Positions 1 through 6,763 of a stretch of DNA of 12,791 bases are shown here, one piece after another. The DNA is from Thermoleophilia bacterium (GTDB lineage Bacteria; Actinomycetota; Thermoleophilia; Gaiellales; SKUG01). Below the pieces are notes generated by a model. It was not told the origin of the DNA. It worked only from the letters and a program-made list of their open reading frames with translations, and searched no databases. The position numbers and the translations under genes are program-made. Numbering within the stretch: position 1 is the first letter of the stretch; every line of letters starts with the position of its first letter. The DNA lies in contig JAOPYU010000162.1 of NCBI GenBank assembly GCA_025964455.1, forward strand, positions 1 to 12,791, written 5' to 3'.

Positions 1-407
1 TCGATTGCGACCTGGGTGAACGACGAGACCCGCATTCCTCCCAGCTCGATGACACCAGCGGCTGCATCCCGCGTCTGGTGCACCTCGATCCAGTGCACCG
101 GAGGCTTGCGTTCACGGTTCCACGCTGTGACATGGACCTGGCCAGAGCGCCGATGCCATGCGCCATGCATCGCTGCGGCCGTCTCGTGTGAGAGCCAGCC
201 AGCCGTGCCGACCCATGCGAGCGCGCAGACCCGCCGCATGCGTTCATCCAGCTCGAACGGCATCGCTCCCGGCACGTAGACGCCGGGAAGTACACGTCGG
301 ATAATGCCGCGACAGACCCGGACCTGGAGATGATGGGCGCCGATGCCACGCTCTGCGAACGACTCGACAGAGGCTGCGCCGCCATGCTCGGCGAACACGT
401 CGGACAT
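1..407 (-). CDS. AbiEi/DUF559-type protein, N-terminal part (runs off the left edge)
   Basis: An open minus-strand frame enters from position 407 and is still open at position 1, so about 135 N-terminal residues are seen and the C-terminus is missing. The translation begins MSDVFAEHGGAASVESFAER. It then has the layout of actinobacterial proteins annotated as AbiEi-family antitoxin domain or DUF559 domain: a winged-helix-like segment, an RRVLPGVYVPG motif (about residues 40-50), a WLSHETAAAMHG segment (about 76-87), a strand-rich QVHVTAW part, and an 'ELGGMRVSSFTQVAI' segment matching the usual 'GIPVTTPARTLLDLA'. Family members often carry a Vsr-like DUF559 nuclease domain further on, which cannot be seen here. 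An in-frame GTG at 437 would add ten residues; an in-frame stop lies farther upstream. No clear Shine-Dalgarno supports either start. No partner toxin is visible. Family placement is from remembered motif layout. Confidence 0.68.
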   Translation of the reverse strand, partial: MSDVFAEHGGAASVESFAERGIGAHHLQVRVCRGIIRRVLPGVYVPGAMPFELDERMRRVCALAWVGTAGWLSHETAAAMHGAWHRRSGQVHVTAWNRERKPPVHWIEVHQTRDAAAGVIELGGMRVSSFTQVAI

Positions 408-499
408 GATGGATTCGATGTCGAGCGAGCTCTGCACCGGAACATCGTCGGGCAATCCGTGTCACGCAACTCGCACGACGTGCATCAGCTCCCTGACAG

Positions 500-552
500 G
501 TCACTGAAACCATTCGACACACTCCCGGACCTACCCGTGCGCGACAAGTCGA
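500..552. repeat. 53-bp direct repeat, copy 1
   Basis: It matches 605-657 with four mismatches in 53 bases and no gaps (offset 105). The copy begins GTCACTGAAACCATTCGACA and ends GCGCGACAAGTCGA. It is followed by CAGGGGGCGGAA, as is copy 2 after a short insertion. It could be a dispersed intergenic repeat or a remnant of a mobile-element end; neither can be decided from one window. Confidence 0.85.
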
Positions 553-604
553 CAGGGGGCGGAAGGGGGTTGGGACAGAGACTGGAACGCGCGTGACAAG
601 CCAC

Positions 605-657
605 GTCACTGAATCCGTTCGACACACTCCCGGACGTACCCATGCGCGACAAGTCGA
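605..657. repeat. 53-bp direct repeat, copy 2
   Basis: Second copy of the repeat at 500-552, differing at positions 10, 13, 32 and 38 of the unit. A partial match extends upstream of both copies (TGACAG before copy 1, TGACAAGCCAC before copy 2). It runs directly into the G-rich tandem array at 660-707. Confidence 0.85.
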
Positions 658-659
658 GA

Positions 660-707
660 GGAACAGGGGGCGGAATGGGGGGCGGAACAGGGGGCGGAAT
701 GGGGGGT
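660..707 (+). repeat. 12-bp G-rich tandem array with G-quadruplex pattern
   Basis: Four 12-base units alternate GGAACAGGGGGC and GGAATGGGGGGC (the last ends in T), giving a 24-base period repeated twice. With the following GGG runs at 708-710 and 713-715, the plus strand satisfies the G3+N1-7 quadruplex pattern several times over. It lies 20 bases beyond the metG stop. The metG transcript would therefore read a C-rich, G-poor tract here, the composition expected of a Rho loading site. The termination role is inference. Confidence 0.8.
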
Positions 708-727
708 GGGACGGGCTGTGGGACGCG

Positions 728-2266
728 TCACGCGCCGGTGGTGACCTCGAGGCGCGGGAACAGCGGTGATGGCTTGGTCACGGGGCGACCGGAGGCGATG
801 CCCCAGCTCCAGCCGGCGAGCTCGTCGGCCGTGACACCGAAGGTGCCTGCGATGTTGACGCTCGTGGTCGGCATGAAGGGCGAGAGCGCGTAGGAGACGG
901 CGATCAGGCCCTCGACCAGCTCACCGAGCGTGGCATCGAGCAGCGCCGCCTGCTCCGGATCCTTGGCGAGCTTCCACGGCGCGCGCTCCTCGACGAGACG
1001 GTTGAGCGAACGGACGTACACCCAGATCGTCTCGAGCGCGGCTGACAGGTCGTGCTCGCCGAGCTGGATGCGCCACTTCTCGATCATGACGTTGGCCTGC
1101 ACCGCCATCTCGACGCCAGACGGGACCTCCGGGACCGGCGCTGTCGTGCCATCCTCGGCGCGGTACTTCACGAGCATCGCGGCTGTCCGGCTGACGAGGT
1201 TGCCCAGGTCGTTTGCGAGCTCGCCGTCGTAGCGACGCTCGTACCCCTCCTGCGACACGGCGCCGTCCTGGCCGAACTGCACCTCGCGGAACAGGTAGAA
1301 GCGCAGCGGATCCGGGCCGTGGGCCTCGATGAGCGGGAACGGGTCGAGGGCGTTGCCCATCGACTTGCCCATCTTGTCGCCACCGACCGTCAGGTAGCCG
1401 TGGATGAACAACAGCTCAGGCACGTCGAAGCCGACGCTCATGAGGAACGCGGGCCAGTACACCGCGTGGAACTTCAGGATGTCCTTGGCCAGCACCTGAA
1501 CGGTGGGCGGCCAGAACGACCCGGTCAGGTCCTCGCCCTCGCGGGCGTAGGTGAGCGCCGACGCGTAGTTGAACAGCGCATCGATCCAGACGTAGAAGAC
1601 CTGGGTGTCGTCCCACGGCACGTCGACGCCCCAGCTGATGGAGCTGCGGCTGATCGACAGGTCCTCGAGCTGCTCGATGAGCCCGAGCGCCTCGTTGTAG
1701 CGCGACTTCGGCTGGATCCACTCCGGGTTGGCCCGGAAGTGCTCGAGCAGGCGCTCCTTGTACGCGCTCAGGCGGAAGAACCAGTTGGTCTCCTCCATGT
1801 GCTCGACCGGACGCTTGTGGATGGGGCAGGTGTTGCCCTCTTCCAGCTCACCGTCGTTGTAGTAGCGCTCACACCCGGTGCAGTACCACCCCGAATACGT
1901 GTCCTGGTAGATGTCACCCTGCTCGTGCATCTTCTTCGCGACGCGCTGGACGAAGGCCTTGTGTGCATCGTCGGTCGTGCGGATGAAGAAGTCGTTCTCG
2001 ACGTCGAGCAGCGGCAGCAGGTCGCGGAAGCGCTGCGAGATGCGGTCGGTGAACGCCTGCGGATCCTCGCCCGCCTCCGCCGCGGCCTCTGCGATCTTGG
2101 AGCCGTGCTCGTCGGTGCCGGTCAGGTAGAAGGCGTCGCGGCCCACGAGCCGCTGGAAGCGGGTCATGGCGTCAGCGGCGATCGTCGTGTACGCGTGCCC
2201 CAGGTGCGGCGTCGAGTTCACGTAGTAGATCGGCGTCGTGACGTAGAAGGAATTCGTGGTGCTCAT
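728..2266 (-). CDS. metG: Methionyl-tRNA synthetase
   Basis: A 512-residue class I enzyme that charges tRNA-Met with methionine in the cytoplasm. The HIGH motif is HLGH (residues 21-24). The single zinc knuckle has three cysteines and a histidine (C129, C132, C147, H150), as in Thermus-type MetRS. The signature loop reads KMGKS (298-302) in place of KMSKS. WIDALFNY (about 227-234) and the C-terminal anticodon-binding helices (about 345-480) are present. The protein ends without the Trbp111-like tRNA-binding domain, so it is the short form. The start is the ATG at 2266, giving MSTTNSFYVTTPIYYVN; it overlaps the upstream stop as ATGA (2266-2263), which strongly favours it. The open frame continues 40 codons further upstream, but that arginine-rich extension lies inside the upstream gene and is not needed. 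Last gene of the minus-strand block; its mRNA runs into the C-rich tract after the stop. Confidence 0.97.
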   Translation of the reverse strand: MSTTNSFYVTTPIYYVNSTPHLGHAYTTIAADAMTRFQRLVGRDAFYLTGTDEHGSKIAEAAAEAGEDPQAFTDRISQRFRDLLPLLDVENDFFIRTTDDAHKAFVQRVAKKMHEQGDIYQDTYSGWYCTGCERYYNDGELEEGNTCPIHKRPVEHMEETNWFFRLSAYKERLLEHFRANPEWIQPKSRYNEALGLIEQLEDLSISRSSISWGVDVPWDDTQVFYVWIDALFNYASALTYAREGEDLTGSFWPPTVQVLAKDILKFHAVYWPAFLMSVGFDVPELLFIHGYLTVGGDKMGKSMGNALDPFPLIEAHGPDPLRFYLFREVQFGQDGAVSQEGYERRYDGELANDLGNLVSRTAAMLVKYRAEDGTTAPVPEVPSGVEMAVQANVMIEKWRIQLGEHDLSAALETIWVYVRSLNRLVEERAPWKLAKDPEQAALLDATLGELVEGLIAVSYALSPFMPTTSVNIAGTFGVTADELAGWSWGIASGRPVTKPSPLFPRLEVTTGA

Positions 2267-3696
2267 GCGTGCTCCGCTGCGCGCGCGGGATCGCGAGCGC
2301 GCTCGTGTGACGTGTTCGGGTCGATGCCCGTTTGCGCGTCCGGCCATGCTAGCGGGTCCCACGAGGGATCCTCGAGCGTCGCCCACCAGAGCGGATCATC
2401 CGGCGGCCCCTGGCGCGGCAGGTGCACGTCGAATGGCGCGTGCATCGTCGTCTGGGTGCGCGCCTTGCTCGTTCGCCGGTGGGCCTGACGCCGCTGGCGA
2501 CGAGCGATCGCCGCGATCGCGGCCAGCGCGAGCAGCGACGCGAGCACCCCTGCCACGTCGGGCCAACTGCCCCGCTCCACCTCCGGTGGGCTCGACCCGA
2601 TCGGTGCGGCGTCAGGGACGTCTTGCCCAGCCGAGGCGCCGCCAGCATCAGCCACACCCGTAGCGAGACGAAGCTGGGAGCGCAGCACTGGGCCTGGACG
2701 CATCGATCCTGCTCCGCCAGCACCCCCACCCGCTCCAGGAGCGCCGGTCCACCGTCCAGGACCGCCGTTGCGGTGCGCGGCTCGTGACGCGGCTGCGATC
2801 CGGCTGTCCGATGCACGGTACGCGGTTGGGGGCGCGCTCACGTGGCCAGCGTGCTGACGGGAAACACGCCTCGCGACAGGCGCAAGGTGCGGCGCGACGT
2901 CTCCCGTGCGCGTCGCTCGTGCGAGGTGGCTCTCGTCATGCGCCTGTCGCGGGCCGATCGGCCTGGACCCGTCACGACTCGTCAGCTCGAACACGCCAAG
3001 CGCGATGCCTCGAACCGGGCCGAGCACACTGGTCGACCACGGAGTGGAGGGCGAGATTCCATCAGCTGGTTGGACCCACCTGGTTGCCCTCGGCGCGCTG
3101 GCGTGTCCTGCACTCGCGTGGCCAGCCGCAGGTGCATCGAGCCGCGCGGTGCCCGCGATGGCCTCGCCGAGTCGCCGAGCGATGGCGCCTGAGATCGTCG
3201 TGCGATCGCCATCGGCATTCTCGGCAGCCGGGGCGACATGTCGCGCACCAGTGACACGGAAGTAGCGGCTCCGGCGCTCCGGGTCATACGCGCCGACCTG
3301 CACCCGTGAGCCGCGCCCGAGCACGCCGCCAGCCTCCACCGCTACGCCTTCCGCGACGCTGATCCGTTCGAGGCCGGTCAGCGTCACGATCACCGGCGCG
3401 CCATCGATCCGTGCATCGAGCGTGACCACCTGCCGCCCCGCCACGCGCCCGGCGAACCGGACTCGCCCCGCGACCGGCGCGCTCACGCGTCCACCCACCG
3501 CGACCACCCCGGCGGCGCGGTGCCAGCCACGCTCGAACCGGCGCGCCTCTTCGTACCGCCATGGCTCGACGATGCGATACCAGCCCGCGCCCAGCTCGAG
3601 GGTCGGTGCCTCAGCCGCCCGCGCCGGCGGCGTCACCCACAGCGCGAGCGCGGCAGCGAGCAACAACAACATGGAGCGTGGCCGGCAAGGTCCCAT
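2263..3696 (-). CDS. Secreted or membrane protein with a degenerate M23 (LytM-like) domain
   Basis: A 477-residue protein. Residues 1-28 form a signal peptide (MGPCRPRS then LLLLAAALALW, with ARAAEA near the cleavage site). Residues about 55-150 resemble the M23 peptidase beta-fold: 'VSAPVAGRVRFAGRVAGRQV', then 'ISVAEGVAVEAGGVLGRG'. The usual zinc ligands look lost: no HxxxD, and the HxH position appears as VQVG, so peptidase activity is doubtful. A long Ala/Gly/Pro/Ser-rich, probably unstructured stretch follows (about 180-375). A hydrophobic segment (VAGVLASLLALAAIAAIA, about 381-398), a basic stop-transfer cluster and an acidic/tryptophan-rich tail end the protein. I chose the ATG at 3696 because it gives the signal peptide a basic n-region; the ATG at 3672 is possible, and neither has a clear Shine-Dalgarno. 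Its stop overlaps the metG start by four bases, and rsmI ends 73 bases upstream. Confidence 0.72.
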   Translation of the reverse strand: MGPCRPRSMLLLLAAALALWVTPPARAAEAPTLELGAGWYRIVEPWRYEEARRFERGWHRAAGVVAVGGRVSAPVAGRVRFAGRVAGRQVVTLDARIDGAPVIVTLTGLERISVAEGVAVEAGGVLGRGSRVQVGAYDPERRSRYFRVTGARHVAPAAENADGDRTTISGAIARRLGEAIAGTARLDAPAAGHASAGHASAPRATRWVQPADGISPSTPWSTSVLGPVRGIALGVFELTSRDGSRPIGPRQAHDESHLARATRTGDVAPHLAPVARRVSRQHAGHVSAPPTAYRASDSRIAAASRAAHRNGGPGRWTGAPGAGGGAGGAGSMRPGPVLRSQLRLATGVADAGGASAGQDVPDAAPIGSSPPEVERGSWPDVAGVLASLLALAAIAAIARRQRRQAHRRTSKARTQTTMHAPFDVHLPRQGPPDDPLWWATLEDPSWDPLAWPDAQTGIDPNTSHERARDPARAAEHA

Positions 3697-3769
3697 GGGG
3701 CACGTTCGCGCATCGACCGTCACGACATGCGCACCACGTGTGCCAGGAGCGGATCGTGTCAGTGACGCA

Positions 3770-4627
3770 TCACGAACCGGCGTCGTGGGTCGCGTCGTAG
3801 AGCTCGCGCGCGGATCCGCCCAGGTGCTCGGCAACGATGCGCGTCGCATCCTTTCGACGCACCCCCGCAGTCGCCATCGCTTCCACGAGCCCGACCGCGC
3901 GCGGGTCCAGCCCCGCCGCCCGCGATGGGGCGAGCGCGTCGAGCACCAGCACGACCTCGCCCTTCACGTCTTCCGCGAACCGATCGGCGAGGTCGGCCGC
4001 CACGCCGCGCGCCACCTCCTCGTGGCGCTTGGTCAGCTCGCGACACACCGTCACCGCGCGCTCCGGCTGCTCCTGGGCGATGAGCGCGAGCGTACGCCCG
4101 AGCCGGTGCGGCGACTCGAACGCCACGAGGACATCCGTCGCGTGACGCACGATCACGGTCCGCAGCTCGCCCTCGACCCGGGGCAGGAATCCAACGAAGC
4201 GATAGCCGTCGCCGCGAGCTCCCGCCGCGCCGACGGCCGCTGCCACCGCGCTCGGGCCCGCCACCGACTCCACACGGGTGCCCGCCGCATGCGCGGCCTG
4301 CACCAGCTCGGCGCCCGGGTCGCTGACGCTCGGCGTGCCTGCGTCGCTCACGAGCGCGACGTCCTGGCCCTGCTCGAGCAGCGCGACGATGCCCGCCGCG
4401 CTCGCCCGCTCGTTGTGCTCGTGATAGGCGAGCAGGCGCGGCACCGGGTCGACGCCCAGCAGGTCCAGCAGGCGTCGCGTCGTGCGCGTGTCCTCGCACG
4501 CGACCACGTCGACCTCCCCGAGCACCCGACGCAGTCGCGGCGACGCGTCCTCGAGGTTGCCGATCGGGACCGCGCACACGAACAGCGTGCCCGTCCCGCC
4601 CGGCTCCTCAGCAGCATCGCCGGGCAT
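3770..4627 (-). CDS. rsmI: 16S rRNA (cytidine-1402-2'-O)-methyltransferase RsmI
   Basis: A 285-residue SAM-dependent tetrapyrrole-methylase-fold enzyme that 2'-O-methylates C1402 in the ribosomal decoding centre. Family motifs run in order: LFVCAVPIGNLEDASPR (15-31), ACEDTRTTRRLLDLLG (43-58), YHEHNE (68-73), ALVSDAGTPSVSDPG (91-105), VAGPSA (122-127), FVGFLPR (144-150), FESPHRL (170-176), CRELTKRHEE (195-204) and GEVVLVLD (223-230). Length is normal for RsmI. The ATG at 4627 shares one base with the stop of the ROK kinase (TGATG); a GTG directly before it, at 4630, would overlap the stop as GTGA and add one residue. Either way the two genes are probably translationally coupled. rsmI and metG are near each other in other actinobacteria too, as I recall for mycobacteria. 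Confidence 0.96.
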   Translation of the reverse strand: MPGDAAEEPGGTGTLFVCAVPIGNLEDASPRLRRVLGEVDVVACEDTRTTRRLLDLLGVDPVPRLLAYHEHNERASAAGIVALLEQGQDVALVSDAGTPSVSDPGAELVQAAHAAGTRVESVAGPSAVAAAVGAAGARGDGYRFVGFLPRVEGELRTVIVRHATDVLVAFESPHRLGRTLALIAQEQPERAVTVCRELTKRHEEVARGVAADLADRFAEDVKGEVVLVLDALAPSRAAGLDPRAVGLVEAMATAGVRRKDATRIVAEHLGGSARELYDATHDAGS

Positions 4628-5616
4628 CACGCGCCCTGCGCGTCTGCGAGCCCGTCGCGCGCCATGAGCGCCGCGCCGACCATCCCGGCGTCCGGCCCGA
4701 ACTTCGCAGGGACCACCTCGACGAAGGTGTTGCCGGGCGGCAGCGCTCGCTCGACGAGCATCTGGCGCGCCACCGGCAGGATGATGTCGAGCGCCGGGGT
4801 CAGTCCGCCGCCGACGGCGATCATCCCCGGGTTGAAGATGTTGACGAGGTTGGCGAGCGCGACGCCCAGCCGTTCGCCGAGCCGCTCCAGCAGCGCGACA
4901 CAGCTCGCATCCCCCGCGTGCGCGAGGCGCAGCACCGTCTCGCCGCGCGCGGGCTCACCGGATGCGACCTCGCGCCCCAGGGGCGAATCCGGGTTCGCCG
5001 CCGCGTAGACCGCGGCGTCACGCGCAAGCGCATTGCCGCTCACGAACGTCTCGATACATCCAATCCCGGGGCAGTTGGGAGCCACGCAGGCCGGGCCGTC
5101 GTAGTCGATCGACATGTGTCCGAGCTCGGCGCCTGCACCGATAGCGCCGCGCACGATCCGCCCGCCGGAGATGATCCCGCCCCCGAATCCGGTGCCCAGC
5201 GTGATCATGAGCAGGTCGTCGGTGACCCCGGCACCCGCCCCGAGCCGCTGTTCGGCGAGCGCGGCGACGTTCGCGTCGTTGTCGAGGAAGACCGCGAGAC
5301 CCGTGCGCTCGTGCAGGATGTCCCGAAGGGGCAGGTTCGCGATCGGCAGGTTGGCCGCGAGCACCGCCATGCCGGTCCGCTGGTCGATCGTCGTGGGAAT
5401 GCCGAATCCGACGGCCCGAACGGGCTCCGTCGCCTGGGCCACGAGGTCCTCCACCGTGCGCACGAGGGCGTCGACCAGGTCGTCGGTGCCGAGCTCGCCG
5501 ACCTCCACGCGGTCGCGCGAGACGACCTGCCCGGAGCCGTCGAACAGCCCCGACATGAGCTTGGTCCCACCGAGATCGATGCCGATCACGGCACCCTCGT
5601 CTACGTTCGTCGCCAT
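4627..5616 (-). CDS. ROK-family sugar kinase (glucokinase-like)
   Basis: A 329-residue kinase predicted to phosphorylate a hexose such as glucose at C6 with ATP. It has the N-terminal phosphate loop IGIDLGGTK (11-19), the catalytic-aspartate segment LDNDANVAAL (111-120, catalytic D114), the LGTGFGGG loop (140-147), and the ROK zinc/sugar motif with GH (H167) then C177, C182, C187 and E189 (PNCPGIGCIE). This is the 'GNCP' variant of CxCGxxGCxE and keeps the ligands. VNIFNPGMIAVGGGL (258-272) is the second nucleotide-binding segment. Substrate cannot be fixed from sequence. The ATG at 5616 gives MATNVDEGAVIGIDLGGTK; an upstream in-frame start (5655) would put 13 odd residues across the divergent promoter region and is less likely. 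It is first in the minus-strand block, overlaps rsmI by one base, and is divergent from the LCP gene with 22 bases between starts. Confidence 0.92.
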   Translation of the reverse strand: MATNVDEGAVIGIDLGGTKLMSGLFDGSGQVVSRDRVEVGELGTDDLVDALVRTVEDLVAQATEPVRAVGFGIPTTIDQRTGMAVLAANLPIANLPLRDILHERTGLAVFLDNDANVAALAEQRLGAGAGVTDDLLMITLGTGFGGGIISGGRIVRGAIGAGAELGHMSIDYDGPACVAPNCPGIGCIETFVSGNALARDAAVYAAANPDSPLGREVASGEPARGETVLRLAHAGDASCVALLERLGERLGVALANLVNIFNPGMIAVGGGLTPALDIILPVARQMLVERALPPGNTFVEVVPAKFGPDAGMVGAALMARDGLADAQGA

Positions 5617-5625
5617 CGGGTTACC

Positions 5626-5631
5626 TATAAT
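5626..5631 (+). promoter_or_regulatory. -10 box (TATAAT) of the LCP gene, probably leaderless
   Basis: A perfect TATAAT sits in the 22-base gap between the divergent ROK and LCP starts. Seven bases separate it from the GTG at 5639, so transcription would begin at or next to that GTG. No convincing -35 hexamer is visible. On the minus strand the same AT-rich patch reads TTATAGGTAA, ending five bases before the ROK ATG, and could serve that gene too, though it lacks a clean TAnnnT. Confidence 0.65.
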
Positions 5632-5638
5632 TCGCCGG

Positions 5639-6760
5639 GTGCCTGTCTCGAGCAAGAAACCATACCGTGTCTACCGCCAGCCCCGTCGCGTCCGCGGCGA
5701 CGGCACCATCCCCTGGGGCGAGGTCGGCCAGACAGGCCCTGGACGCCCGGGTCCCAGCACGCCCCGCCGCGTGCTCCGCTTCGTCCGGCGCGCCGCATTC
5801 GTGGCCGTCGCGCTCGCCCTGGTGTGGGCGACGATCGCCTTCCTGAGCTTCCGCAGCGCCGTGGAGGAGCGCAACGACGCGCTGCCGCAGGACGTGCGCG
5901 CCGCGCTTGCCCCGGCCGACGGCCCGGCGCTCTCCTCCTCCCACGTGACGATGCTCGTCGGCGCTGACACCTCGGCGCACCGACGCAGCACCGGTGAGGA
6001 AAAGGCCGGGCGCGCCGACACGATGTTGCTCATGCGCGTCGACGTGCCGAGCCGCACCGTCTCGATGCTCTCGATCCCCCGCGACCTCTACGTTGAGATC
6101 CCCGGCTACGGACGCGAGCGCATCAACGCCGCGTACTCCAACGGCGGTCTTCCACTGGCGATCCGCACGGTCCGCAAGGTCACGGGGATCGAGGTGAACC
6201 ACGTCGCGCAGATCGACTTCGACGGCTTCAAGGAGGTCGTCGACGCCCTCGACGGCGTCACCGTGCAGAACCCGCGAACCTTCTCCTCCAGCAACTACTT
6301 CGACGGCGGCAAGTGGTACTTCCCGAAGGGCGAGCTGCACCTGACGGGGAAGCAGGCGCTCGCGTACGCACGACTGCGCAAGACCCGCAACGTCGAGGAA
6401 TCGACGGACCTCGCACGAGCTGCGCGTCAGCAGCGCGTCGTGGACGCGATCGTCTCCGAGGTCATGTCCGCGCAGTCGATCAAGCACCCACGCGGGGTCC
6501 CGAAGGCCGTGGTCCAGCCGCTGCTGACCGACATCAGTGCATCGCAGATGCTCACGTTCGGGTTCGGCAAGTGGTGGTCCAAGCCCGACAACAGCCTGCG
6601 CTGCCGACTCGGTGGCGACCAGGGACTGGGTGACAAGGGTGAGGACGTGCTGCTCCCCAACGAGAGCAATCGCGCAACGGTGCGGATGTTCCTGGGCCGG
6701 CAGGCGCCGCTTGCTCCCGAGAGCCCGCTCAGCGCAGGGTGCGTGCGCTCCGGGAAGTAG
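5639..6760 (+). CDS. LytR-CpsA-Psr (LCP) family cell-envelope glycopolymer transferase
   Basis: A 373-residue type II membrane protein. A basic, proline-rich cytoplasmic head (1-50) precedes one transmembrane helix (about 52-71) and an extracellular LCP domain (about 103-275). LCP motifs present: VGADTS (107-112), RADTMLLMRVD (126-135), SIPRDLYVEIPGYGRERINAAYSNGG (starting at S145), DFDGFKEVVDALDGV (193-207) and the arginine-rich YARLRKTR...DLARAARQQRVV region (243-268). These supply the arginines and acidic residues that bind the polyprenyl pyrophosphate. LCP proteins transfer undecaprenyl-linked polymers such as teichoic acid, arabinogalactan or capsule onto peptidoglycan; the polymer here is unknown. 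The GTG start at 5639 is set by the TATAAT seven bases upstream; the frame continues upstream only as antisense of the ROK gene. Its stop is three bases from the stop of the convergent hypothetical gene. Confidence 0.93.
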   Translation: MPVSSKKPYRVYRQPRRVRGDGTIPWGEVGQTGPGRPGPSTPRRVLRFVRRAAFVAVALALVWATIAFLSFRSAVEERNDALPQDVRAALAPADGPALSSSHVTMLVGADTSAHRRSTGEEKAGRADTMLLMRVDVPSRTVSMLSIPRDLYVEIPGYGRERINAAYSNGGLPLAIRTVRKVTGIEVNHVAQIDFDGFKEVVDALDGVTVQNPRTFSSSNYFDGGKWYFPKGELHLTGKQALAYARLRKTRNVEESTDLARAARQQRVVDAIVSEVMSAQSIKHPRGVPKAVVQPLLTDISASQMLTFGFGKWWSKPDNSLRCRLGGDQGLGDKGEDVLLPNESNRATVRMFLGRQAPLAPESPLSAGCVRSGK

Positions 6761-6763
6761 GGA

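Larger units (their letters stand above)
408..727. other. 320-base gap without a credible gene, rich in repeats
   Basis: Between the AbiEi-type start and the metG stop there is no credible coding frame; short open frames here have repetitive or implausible translations. The gap holds two imperfect 53-bp direct repeats (500-552 and 605-657), each followed by a G-rich tract, and a 12-bp tandem array next to the end of metG. The remaining bases (408-499 and 553-604) show nothing I can name. Confidence 0.75.

Noticed and set aside
244..627. Arginine-rich minus-strand open frame over the direct repeats
   Set aside because: It crosses non-coding repeats and a different frame of the AbiEi-type gene; the composition is implausible.
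642..893. Open frame encoding Met-Gly-Gly-Gly-Thr repeats
   Set aside because: The repeats are the translation of the 12-bp tandem array, and the rest is antisense to the metG 3' end.
1052..2488. Long plus-strand open frame (478 codons) opposite metG
   Set aside because: Its Leu/Val/Arg/Glu-rich translation has no family motif, and it mirrors the metG codons; GC-rich genes often leave the opposite strand open.
3422..5008. Long plus-strand open frame (528 codons) opposite the M23-like gene, rsmI and the ROK gene
   Set aside because: It spans several clear genes on the other strand and its translation is Arg/Ser/Ala-biased with no motifs.
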